A stretch of 5,813 bases of DNA from Bacteroidota bacterium (GTDB taxonomy: Bacteria; Bacteroidota; Bacteroidia; J057): positions 1 to 5,813 of the forward strand of contig RFHL01000645.1 in assembly GCA_003696875.1 (NCBI GenBank), written 5' to 3'. The notes under the pieces were generated by a model that made no database searches, was not told the DNA's origin, and saw only the letters and a list, made by a program, of their open reading frames with translations. Both the position numbers and the translations under genes were made by a program. Of this stretch, positions 1-5,811 are shown piece after piece. Each line of letters begins with the position of its first letter. Position 1 is the stretch's first letter.

Positions 1-207
1 CCCCTCAAGGAGGAGGAACAGCAGCTGTTGCTGGAGTATTTCGCTGAGGAACAGGCCCTGTACGCCCAGGACGTCGAGGCCGCCACCGAGCTGCTCAACG
101 TAGGGGAGTATCCCCACGCGCCCCTCACCGATACCGCCGCCACCGCCGCCATCATGCAGGTCGTCGTTGCCCTCTACAACCTCGAAGAAACCCTGATGAA
201 GACGTAA
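1..207 (+). CDS. C-terminal end of a DUF1549/DUF1553 (PSD1-type) protein, partial
   Basis: The window opens inside a gene; 68 codons in frame 1 are visible, ending in TAA at 205-207. The tail is rich in acidic and aliphatic residues, with a segment LYAQDVEAATELLNVGEYP followed by a helix ending VALYNLEETLMKT. This resembles the end of DUF1553 domains, where a helix of the type 'LY..D...A..LL..G..P' is followed by 'AA...V...LLNLDE'. In that family the full protein carries an N-terminal planctomycete-type cytochrome c domain, then DUF1549 and DUF1553, and is usually encoded directly upstream of a DUF1501 gene, as here. Function is not established; an extracytoplasmic heme-linked role is usually assumed. 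The family call rests on a short tail plus the neighbouring gene, so it is good but not certain. Confidence 0.72.
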   Translation, partial: PLKEEEQQLLLEYFAEEQALYAQDVEAATELLNVGEYPHAPLTDTAATAAIMQVVVALYNLEETLMKT

Positions 208-218
208 AGCCGTTGGTC

Positions 219-265
219 GTTTCGGGTTCGTCGTTCCGGGTTCCTGGTTCGAAGTTCCGGGTTTG
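219..265 (+). repeat. TTCGGG/GTTCCGGGTT-type simple repeats between genes
   Basis: The stretch is built from variants of TTCGGGTT, CGTTCCGGG and GGTTCG. The 10-mer GTTCCGGGTT occurs at 233-242 and again at 254-263, 21 bases apart. It lies in the gap between the upstream PSD1-type gene and the DUF1501 gene and encodes nothing convincing. Such degenerate TTCG-rich runs look like low-complexity intergenic repeats; no function can be read from them. Confidence 0.55.
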
Positions 266-276
266 TTGCGCTTTAC

Positions 277-294
277 GGGCTCAGTCGTGAGTCC
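277..294 (+). terminator. Possible hairpin behind the PSD1-type gene
   Basis: GGGCTCA (277-283) and TGAGTCC (288-294) can pair over seven positions, including one G-U pair, around a GTCG loop. It lies 70 bases after the upstream stop codon and is followed by GCCCTTATTG rather than a clean T-run. It could be a weak terminator or a processing hairpin between the first and second genes. An intrinsic terminator call is weak because the U-tract is missing. Confidence 0.25.
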
Positions 295-310
295 GCCCTT
301 ATTGTATGAA

Positions 311-327
311 ATCCCGATTCTCGGGAT
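311..327. repeat. Perfect 7-bp inverted repeat 31 bases before the DUF1501 start
   Basis: ATCCCGA (311-317) and TCGGGAT (321-327) are perfect inverted copies around a TTC loop. The element sits in the leader of the DUF1501 gene. It could be an mRNA leader hairpin or a small operator-like site. No regulator binding site that I recognise matches it. Confidence 0.4.
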
Positions 328-334
328 ATTCTGA

Positions 335-355
335 CTTCTCGCTTCTCGCTTCTCA
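335..355 (+). repeat. CTTCTCG heptamer, three tandem copies, abutting a start codon
   Basis: CTTCTCG (335-341), CTTCTCG (342-348) and CTTCTCA (349-355) form a perfect to near-perfect 7-base tandem repeat. Only CT separates it from the ATG at 358. The leader is therefore pyrimidine-rich and contains no purine-rich Shine-Dalgarno sequence, as is common in Bacteroidota. Because the repeat is untranslated, a change in copy number would alter leader length and not the reading frame. Confidence 0.75.
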
Positions 356-357
356 CT

Positions 358-1809
358 ATGGCAAAGAACGAATTTCTCGAACATAGCCTGAATGTAAATC
401 GCCGGCACTTCCTGGGTAAGCTCAGCCTGGGGCTGGGCAGTGTGGCCCTGGGCTCGCTGTTGATGCCGGATCTGTTTCGGGGAAATGAGGCTGCCGCCGA
501 CCTTCCCCTGGGCCTGCCGCATTTTGCCCCCAAGGCCAAGCGGATCATTTACCTCTTTCAGAATGGCGCGCCCTCTCAGTTGGAGACCTTTGACTACAAG
601 CCCAAGCTGCGGGAGATGTTTGGGCAAGACCTGCCCGAATCGGTGCGGCAGGGGCAGCGCCTGACCGGCATGACCTCAGGACAGGACCGCTTCCCGCTGG
701 TGGGGTCCAAGTTTGATTTCCACCGCTACGGTGAGCAAGGGGTCTGGGTAAGCGAATTGTTTCCCCACATTGCCAGCGTGGTCGACGATCTGTGCATCAT
801 CAAGTCGATGCACACTGAGGCCATCAACCACGACCCGGCCCTGACCTTTATGCAGACCGGGGCCCAGCAGGGCAACCGCCCGAGCATGGGCGCCTGGCTG
901 AGCTATGGCCTGGGGAGTGAAAACAAAAACCTGCCCAACTTCTGTGTGCTGCTTTCCCGGGGCCGGGGCAACGGACAGGGCGTCTACTCCAAGCTCTGGA
1001 CCAATGGCTTCCTCGACAGTGTGCACCAGGGCGTACAATTCAGCGCCAGCGAAGAACCCGTCCTCTACCTCAATGATCCAGAGGGGACCGACCGGGCGAG
1101 CCGGCGGCGCATGCTGGACAAGCTCGCCGCCCTGAATGACATGAACCATGCGGAGTTTGGCGATCCCGAGATCAAGGCCAAGGTGCAGCAGTACGAAATG
1201 GCCTACCGCATGCAAACCGCCGTACCCGAACTGACCGATCTGAGCCGCGAACCCGAGCACATCATCCGCATGTATGGGGCCGACTGCCTGGTGCCCGGCA
1301 CCTACGCGGCCAACTGCCTGCTGGCCCGCAAACTCTCCGAAGCGGGTGTCCGCTTCGTGCAGCTCTATCATCAGGGCTGGGACCAGCATGGCAACCTCGT
1401 GGGCGAGATGCCCCTCCAAGCCGAAGACGTGGACCGCGCCTCCGCGGCCCTGATCAGAGACCTCAAGCAGCGGGGCCTGCTGGACGAGACCCTCGTTATC
1501 TGGGGTGGCGAGTTTGGCCGTACCAACTACTGTCAGGGCAAGCTGTCAGAGAAAAACTACGGCCGGGACCACCACCCCCGCTGCTACAGCATCTTCATGG
1601 CTGGCGGGGGCGTGAAGCCTGGCGTCTACGGCGAGAGCGACGAATTTGGCTACAACATCATCAAAGACCCGGTGCACGTCCATGACTTTCACGCCACGGT
1701 GCTCCACCTGATGGGCCTTGATCATGAAAAACTCACCTACAAACATCTCGGCCGGCGCTACCGCCTGACCGACGTAGCCGGAAAAGTCGTAGACGGAATC
1801 ATTGCCTGA
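358..1809 (+). CDS. DUF1501 family exported protein (twin-arginine leader)
   Basis: A complete 483-residue protein of the DUF1501 family, which belongs to the alkaline phosphatase/sulfatase-like fold group. An N-terminal leader has NRRHFLGKL at residues 14-22 followed by a hydrophobic stretch to about residue 36, a probable Tat signal. Family landmarks are IIYLFQNGAPSQLETFD (63-79), LCIIKSMHTEAINHDPA (145-161), YAANCLLARKLSEAGVRFVQ (316-335), the GGEFGRT motif (383-389) and GRDHHP (402-407). Export of a folded protein to the periplasm is implied. The enzymatic activity is unknown for the family. The ATG at 358 is the natural start because it places the twin arginines close to the N terminus; no Shine-Dalgarno is seen. 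The stop overlaps the next start by one base (TGATG), suggesting translational coupling to the cytochrome gene. DUF1501 genes normally follow a DUF1549/DUF1553 gene, as here. Confidence 0.93.
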   Translation: MAKNEFLEHSLNVNRRHFLGKLSLGLGSVALGSLLMPDLFRGNEAAADLPLGLPHFAPKAKRIIYLFQNGAPSQLETFDYKPKLREMFGQDLPESVRQGQRLTGMTSGQDRFPLVGSKFDFHRYGEQGVWVSELFPHIASVVDDLCIIKSMHTEAINHDPALTFMQTGAQQGNRPSMGAWLSYGLGSENKNLPNFCVLLSRGRGNGQGVYSKLWTNGFLDSVHQGVQFSASEEPVLYLNDPEGTDRASRRRMLDKLAALNDMNHAEFGDPEIKAKVQQYEMAYRMQTAVPELTDLSREPEHIIRMYGADCLVPGTYAANCLLARKLSEAGVRFVQLYHQGWDQHGNLVGEMPLQAEDVDRASAALIRDLKQRGLLDETLVIWGGEFGRTNYCQGKLSEKNYGRDHHPRCYSIFMAGGGVKPGVYGESDEFGYNIIKDPVHVHDFHATVLHLMGLDHEKLTYKHLGRRYRLTDVAGKVVDGIIA

Positions 1810-3995
1810 TGGAGACATTGAAGCGTATCAATCGGAACCTGGTCTTTGCCCTGCAAGTCCTGTTGCTGTTCCTCCTGCTGTTTGAGGGTCGATGGGAAGC
1901 ACCGCTCTGGATGCAAGCCGCAGGCCGCATGCACCCGCTGCTGCTCCATCTGCCCATCGGGCTGCTGGTGCTGATGGGAACCCTGCCTCTGCTGCGGCGC
2001 GAAGTGAGCCGCGAATCCCTCGACCGCTTTGGCGGCCTCGTCTTGCATGTGGCTGCCCTGACGGCCGTGGTCACGGCCCTGGCCGGGCTGTGGCTGGCGC
2101 AGGAAGAAGGCTACATCTCCGAGCTCGTCACCCAGCACAAATGGCTGGGGGTGGCCGTAAGCCTGGGCATCTACCTCCTCATGCTGTGGCAGGAGCGCAA
2201 GCCCCGGCGGTGGGGCCTGTTCTACGGTGCCATCGTGCTCAACCTGGGCCTGCTCACCGCCGCCGGCCATTTGGGGGCCTCCCTCACCCACGGTGAGGAC
2301 TTTGTGCTGGCTCCGCTGCGCGAGGCCGAGCCGGAGCCCGTGACCACCGATGCGACGGTCTTTGCGGCGGCCATCCGGCCGGTCCTGGAAGCGAAATGTT
2401 TCTCCTGTCACAACGAGCGCAAGACCAAAGGGGCCTTGCTGATGAGCACCAAAGCCGGCCTCTTGGCCGGCGGGGAGCATGGTCCCCTATGGGTCGCTGG
2501 CGACCCGGCGGAGAGCCAACTCATGCAGCGCGTATCCCTACCCCTGGAAGCAAAGGAACATATGCCCCCCGAGGGCAAGCCCCAACTCACGGAGGCCGAA
2601 GTCAGCCTGCTGCAAGCCTGGATCCAGGCCGGGGCCGATCTGGACCAGCGCCTGGCCGACCTGGCGCCGGACAGCGAGTTGGGCCTGCTGGTGACCGCGC
2701 AGGTCGGGACCCGTGCGCCCGAGACCTATAGCTTTGTGCCCGCCGAACCAAGCCTGATACAGGAGCTGAACACCCCCTTCCGGACCTTGCGGCCGGTGGC
2801 ATTGGGCAGCCCCGCGCTGCAAGCGGAAATCTTCGTGCGTAACTACTACGAGCGACGCTTCCTGACTGAGCTGGAGGCGGTGAAGACCCAACTGGTATCG
2901 CTCAATATGACCAATCTCCCCGTCACCGATGAGGACCTCGCCTTCATCGGGCAGTTTCCGCACCTGGAAAAACTGATCCTCAACGGGACCGAGATCACCG
3001 GAGCCACCCTGGGGGAATTGCAGGCATGCACAGCGCTGAAGTCGCTGGCCGTCTCCAATACGGCGGTGGACGCCGCCGGCCTCTCGGCCCTGGCAGGCCT
3101 GCCCGGCCTGCGGGAACTATTTCTGTGGAACACCCAGGTAGACAGTGCCGATCTGGGATCGCTGGCCCAGCGCCTGCCGGGGGTGGCCCTGCAAACCGGC
3201 TATATGCCTGATCCCACGGAGCAACTTCGCCTCAGTCCCCCCCAGCTCAAGAATGCAAGCTCCCTGCTGGCCGAGGGCGAGCGGGCCATACTGGAAAACA
3301 AACTCCCAGGCGTTGACATTCGCTATACGCTGGATGGAAGTGAGCCTGACAGCCTGAACAGCCCGCGCTATGAAGCGCCCATCCCCCTGGCCGGGCCTAC
3401 CCTCCTGCGGGCGCAGGCTTTCCGCCCGGGTTGGCTCAGCAGCGAGATCGCCGATTTTGCCCTCTTCCCGAAAGGCCTGTCAGTCGACTCCGTCTGGCTG
3501 GCCCACCCTCCCCGGGACAAGTATCCTGGCACCGGGGCTCCCGGGCTCATCGACGGCCAGAAAGGCCGCATTGCCCTCACTCTGGGCAACTTCTGGATGG
3601 GCTTTGAAGAAGACCCCCTGATCGCTACCCTGGATCTGGGACCTGATGCGCCCCCTGTGGGCGCAGTATCGCTCAGCTACCTGGAAGTCATCGGTAGCTG
3701 GGTCGTCTGGCCTGACTGGGTCGAGGTCTGGGGCGGCAACAGCCCGGAGGAGATGCGACGGCTGTTTCGGACGGTGCCAGCGGTCCCGGGAGAATCCCGG
3801 CCCAACCAGATCCGGGCCATCACGGCCCGGCTGGAGGAAAGCTGTGCCTGCCGCTACCTCAAGGTGGTCGGGATGCCGGAGCGCAGCCTGCCCGGCTGGC
3901 ATCCAGGCGCCGGGCGCAAGGGCCACCTTTTCGTGGACGAAATACTGGTCTACCCCGCCCCTCAGGCCCCATTAAGCCTGGCGACAGGTCCCTAA
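1809..3995 (+). CDS. Membrane-anchored cytochrome c fusion: DUF2231-like helices, PSCyt1-type heme domain, LRR, chitobiase-like and discoidin-like modules
   Basis: A complete 728-residue protein. Residues about 10-158 hold five hydrophobic helices (roughly 10-28, 42-62, 75-97, 112-127, 135-158), the second containing HPLLLHLPIGLL as in DUF2231 membrane domains. A planctomycete-type cytochrome c domain follows (about 184-278), with heme motif CFSCH (C197, C200, H201) and a likely axial methionine M252 in HMPPEGKPQLT. Residues 365-462 form about four leucine-rich repeats with a 24-25 residue period. Residues 502-553 (IRYTLDGSEP then YEAPIPL) resemble the chitobiase/beta-hexosaminidase C-terminal module. 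Residues about 563-716, with NFWMGFEEDPLIATLDLG, WHPGAG and FVDEI, resemble a discoidin-type sugar-binding module. The most likely picture is a membrane anchor holding heme and binding modules outside the cytoplasmic membrane. It is probably coupled in translation to the DUF1501 gene. The substrate and redox partner are unknown. Confidence 0.88.
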   Translation: METLKRINRNLVFALQVLLLFLLLFEGRWEAPLWMQAAGRMHPLLLHLPIGLLVLMGTLPLLRREVSRESLDRFGGLVLHVAALTAVVTALAGLWLAQEEGYISELVTQHKWLGVAVSLGIYLLMLWQERKPRRWGLFYGAIVLNLGLLTAAGHLGASLTHGEDFVLAPLREAEPEPVTTDATVFAAAIRPVLEAKCFSCHNERKTKGALLMSTKAGLLAGGEHGPLWVAGDPAESQLMQRVSLPLEAKEHMPPEGKPQLTEAEVSLLQAWIQAGADLDQRLADLAPDSELGLLVTAQVGTRAPETYSFVPAEPSLIQELNTPFRTLRPVALGSPALQAEIFVRNYYERRFLTELEAVKTQLVSLNMTNLPVTDEDLAFIGQFPHLEKLILNGTEITGATLGELQACTALKSLAVSNTAVDAAGLSALAGLPGLRELFLWNTQVDSADLGSLAQRLPGVALQTGYMPDPTEQLRLSPPQLKNASSLLAEGERAILENKLPGVDIRYTLDGSEPDSLNSPRYEAPIPLAGPTLLRAQAFRPGWLSSEIADFALFPKGLSVDSVWLAHPPRDKYPGTGAPGLIDGQKGRIALTLGNFWMGFEEDPLIATLDLGPDAPPVGAVSLSYLEVIGSWVVWPDWVEVWGGNSPEEMRRLFRTVPAVPGESRPNQIRAITARLEESCACRYLKVVGMPERSLPGWHPGAGRKGHLFVDEILVYPAPQAPLSLATGP

Positions 3996-3999
3996 TGGG
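3968..3999. terminator. Compound hairpin at the convergent gene ends
   Basis: CCCATTA (3968-3974) pairs perfectly with TAATGGG (3993-3999). Inside it, CCTG (3977-3980) pairs with CAGG (3985-3988) around a GCGA loop, a GNRA-type tetraloop. The structure spans the last codons and the TAA of the cytochrome gene and lies 6 bases beyond the stop codon of the leftward response regulator. Placement between convergent genes suggests a bidirectional terminator. Neither side carries a T-run, so the call is tentative. Confidence 0.35.
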
Positions 4000-4005
4000 T
4001 GCCGC

Positions 4006-4386
4006 TCACAGGTGTTCTGGGAAAACCTGAACCACCGCTTGCCGCAGGCTGGATGGATCCAGGGGAAAAACGAAATAGTCAGAAAACCCGCTCTGCAGGC
4101 AGTAGCTTCGCTCTCCTGGCAGCGAACATGCCGTCAGGGCAAATACCGGGACGTGCAGCAGGGCCGGATGCTGATGCCGGAGGGCCCTGAGCAAGGGCAC
4201 TCCACGCAGCCCTTGGTGGTATAACCTCAGGTCCAGAAATACCAAATGGTATGGGTGCTTCTCCATCAGGGGTTTCGCCTCAACATAGGAGGGAACCAGA
4301 TCCACGGCGACCTTTGGCTCCCCAAAAAGATTTTGGAAAACATGTGCCTGATCAGGCGCATCGCTAATCGTCAGGATTCGCTTCAT
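4006..4386 (-). CDS. Single-domain response regulator with a degenerate receiver
   Basis: A 126-residue protein consisting of one receiver domain and no output domain. Hydrophobic strand KRILTIS (2-8) leads to D9; the phosphate-accepting aspartate is D52 in LVFLDLRL; T85 lies in FALTA; and a final SDYFVFPLD segment (102-110) aligns with the usual 'KP' loop. Two expected residues are absent: the first acidic residue of the pocket is S8, and the conserved lysine before the proline is F107. It may therefore be a pseudo-receiver, or phosphorylation may be impaired. Its ATG overlaps the stop codon of the kinase remnant as ATGA, so it was probably made by translational coupling from an upstream kinase that is now broken. 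It ends 10 bases from the convergent cytochrome gene. Family assignment is secure; activity is not. Confidence 0.82.
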   Translation of the reverse strand: MKRILTISDAPDQAHVFQNLFGEPKVAVDLVPSYVEAKPLMEKHPYHLVFLDLRLYHQGLRGVPLLRALRHQHPALLHVPVFALTACSLPGERSYCLQSGFSDYFVFPLDPSSLRQAVVQVFPEHL

Positions 4387-4508
4387 TCAGAGGTGGCATT
4401 AAGCACAGGCAGGGTGACGCTGACGCGATTTCCCTGTTCAGATGGAGGAGACAAGGTCAGGGTGCCCCGAAGGATCTGGGTATAGGCGTGGGCAAGTTGA
4501 ATACGCAG
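4383..4508 (-). pseudogene. C-terminal remnant of a histidine kinase ATPase domain
   Basis: Forty-one codons plus TGA, from the leucine at 4508-4506 leftward. The sequence LRIQLAHAYTQILRGTLTL followed by SEQGNRVSVTLPVL reads like the end of HATPase_c domains, where the last helix is followed by 'GGT..V.S..G.GT.V.V.LP'. No start codon of its own is credible: the open frame to its right is made of repeat sequence. It is in the same phase as the PAS sensor protein to its right, separated only by the repeat and a TAG at 4568-4566. It ends in an ATGA overlap with the response regulator, the usual join between a kinase gene and its partner. This is the tail of the PAS sensor kinase after an internal loss of HisKA and most of HATPase_c. 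Confidence 0.72.
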
Positions 4509-4567
4509 CGGGGTTCCACCTTGGTAGCCCCGCGAGCGCCGCCCCGAACCCCAGCGGGGTTCCACCT
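4506..4567. repeat. 46-base repeat unit, 1.35 copies, with an internal hairpin, inside the kinase gene
   Basis: CAGCGGGGTTCCACCT occurs perfectly at 4506-4521 and 4552-4567, giving a 46-base period with the second copy partial. Within the unit, GAACCCC (4546-4552) and GGGGTTC (4556-4562) are perfect inverted copies around AGC. The spacer is very GC-rich. A unit with direct-repeat ends and a palindromic core looks like a dispersed intergenic repeat; I do not recognise a named family. It sits precisely at the break in the histidine kinase and supplies two of the three bases of its premature TAG (4568-4566 on the minus strand). Confidence 0.75.
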
Positions 4568-5723
4568 AGTCCACCACCGTGGAGATCATGAGTCCCCGGT
4601 CATACAGGGGGATGTTTTTGGCGGAAATAATCCGGGTATCACCGGTCTGCGTGGTCACACGGAGGTTCTCCCAATGTCTCCGCCTGGGATCGCCGCTCTC
4701 CAGATCGGCCATGACCTGACTCATGACCTGGGCCCGGTAGGCTGGGTCGGGGTATACCTTCTCAAAAAAGGTTTTCGGGTCGGTGAGAACCTCTATGGGC
4801 CAGTCATAGGTCTGGGCAAAGACGGGATTGACATAGGTCACTTCGCCCTCGTGAATCCGCCTGACCGCGATGCCGATTGGCAGGTTGTCGAGGGTGGTTT
4901 CGATGAAGTGGTTACGGGCGGCCAGGGCCGCCATGGCCTGATCCTTTTCGGCCTGGGCCTGCAAGCGCTCACTGATGTCCCGGGCAAAGACGCTCACGCC
5001 CGTCACGGCATCCTGATGCCACACCGGGTAGAAGGTGATGGCCAGGGGGACTGTCCGGCCGGCGACCTGCGCCTCCTCCGTCACCGAATGGACCGCTCCC
5101 GCCAGCGCCCGCTGGTAGTGGCGCTGCCAGCGCGCCTCCTCCTCGGATCCCGCCGCCGGCAGCCAGACCGGATCGCCCACCTCGGGAGGCGCGGGATGCA
5201 TCCCGGCATAAGCCTTGTTAAAGGCCCGCAGATGCAGCGTGTCATCCACCGCCCAGATCGGATCGGTGGTGGCATGGATCAGGGCATTCTTTTCATTGAG
5301 CTCATGCTGAAGCCGCTGCCGGGTCTCCTCCAGAGGGGTGACGTTCTGGATCATGGCGGTGACCTCGGCCTTTCTGGCCAGATGGTGGACGCGCATCCCC
5401 CCGGAGATGCCCAGCAGGATCTCTTTCCCGCCCTTGCTCCGCAGCCACTGCTCGACCTGAAAATGGGAAGGCCTCTGGTCCAAAATCTCCAGCAGCGGGA
5501 CCGGCCCCTTCGCCGGATCGGTCCGGGCCAGGATCTGGCTGATAGGGAGCCCCTCCAGCTCCCCTTTTTCGTACTCCAGCAGCCCGGCGATGTTGGCACT
5601 GATGCTGCGGATCTCCCCCCCGGCTCCCAGCTGCATAAGCCCCACGTGGGGGGTGGAAAAGAGCACGGACAGATGGGCCTCCTGTACCATCAGGCTGCGA
5701 AACAGCCGGTGGGTCCAGCCCAA
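4566..5723 (-). CDS. PAS-domain sensor, kinase core lost (truncated histidine kinase)
   Basis: An open frame of 385 codons holding three PAS domains: about 17-130, 145-253 (ending VFARDISERLQAQAE, a typical PAC end and linker) and 270-385. The third has LDNLPIGIAV, VYPDPAYR and MISTVVD, matching PAS domains that normally continue '(I/V)TERK' into HisKA. Here it stops at TAG straight after VVD, at the edge of a repeat. No HisKA or ATPase core follows; only an ATPase tail remains beyond the repeat in the same frame. The apparent TTG start at 5723 is doubtful, because it is preceded by TTT and an in-frame TGA (5729-5727), and a membrane helix belonging to the protein lies upstream in another frame. 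The first ATG is at 5690. The product, if made, could sense but not phosphorylate. It should be read as a broken gene. Confidence 0.72.
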   Translation of the reverse strand: MGWTHRLFRSLMVQEAHLSVLFSTPHVGLMQLGAGGEIRSISANIAGLLEYEKGELEGLPISQILARTDPAKGPVPLLEILDQRPSHFQVEQWLRSKGGKEILLGISGGMRVHHLARKAEVTAMIQNVTPLEETRQRLQHELNEKNALIHATTDPIWAVDDTLHLRAFNKAYAGMHPAPPEVGDPVWLPAAGSEEEARWQRHYQRALAGAVHSVTEEAQVAGRTVPLAITFYPVWHQDAVTGVSVFARDISERLQAQAEKDQAMAALAARNHFIETTLDNLPIGIAVRRIHEGEVTYVNPVFAQTYDWPIEVLTDPKTFFEKVYPDPAYRAQVMSQVMADLESGDPRRRHWENLRVTTQTGDTRIISAKNIPLYDRGLMISTVVD

Positions 5724-5811
5724 AAATCAGCAGGCCCGACAGGCCGACAAACACATAGCCTTTGACATTCTGCACCTCTTCCAGCAGCGGCAGATTTTCT
5801 CCGAACAGGCG
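5722..5811 (-). pseudogene. Frameshifted N-terminal membrane segment of the PAS sensor kinase, partial
   Basis: Upstream of the PAS frame, a different minus-strand frame entering from the window edge encodes LPLLEEVQNVKGYVFVGLSG followed by LLIF. This is a charged linker leading into one hydrophobic helix, the arrangement seen just before the first PAS domain of many membrane-bound sensor kinases ('..KGW.FVL.T..L.Y'). The PAS frame picks up at GWTHRLFRSL. Removing one base from the T5G3 run (minus strand, around 5726-5719) joins the two as LLIF-GWTHR. The gene therefore carries a one-base insertion or a sequencing error. The periplasmic sensor part lies beyond the window. Confidence 0.62.

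Noticed and set aside
208..357. A Bacteroidota-type promoter (TTTG with TAnnTTTG) before the DUF1501 gene
   Set aside because: TTTG is present at 262-265 but no TAnnTTTG occurs at a suitable distance, so no promoter could be supported.
676..1419. 247-codon minus-strand open frame inside the DUF1501 gene
   Set aside because: The plus strand carries conserved DUF1501 motifs throughout; the antisense translation shows no domain and is explained by codon bias.
2454..2471. Perfect inverted repeat GCCGGCC/GGCCGGC with a TCTT loop inside the cytochrome gene
   Set aside because: It encodes an ordinary Ala-Gly-Leu-Leu-Ala-Gly run within the heme domain, in GC-rich codons; chance is sufficient.
1758..2480. 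240-codon minus-strand open frame across the DUF1501/cytochrome junction
   Set aside because: Its translation is Gln/His/Gly-rich, as expected for the complement of Leu-rich membrane helices, and it conflicts with two well-supported genes.
3786..3800. CCGGGA/TCCCGG inverted repeat inside the cytochrome gene, similar to the leader hairpin at 311-327
   Set aside because: Short, GC-rich and within coding sequence; one coincidental resemblance is not enough for a regulatory claim.
4383..4565. A free-standing 60-codon gene starting at GTG 4565
   Set aside because: Its first third is repeat sequence and the rest matches the end of a histidine kinase ATPase domain; it is a gene remnant and not a small gene.
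5640..5651. CCCCACGTGGGG palindrome
   Set aside because: It lies in the PAS coding region and nothing around it suggests a binding site.
4488..5765. 425-codon open frame on the + strand, antisense to the PAS sensor
   Set aside because: It mirrors the PAS coding frame, has no recognisable domain, and its composition (rich in Gly, Pro, His, Asp) is typical of an antisense shadow of a GC-rich gene. The minus strand has clear PAS motifs.
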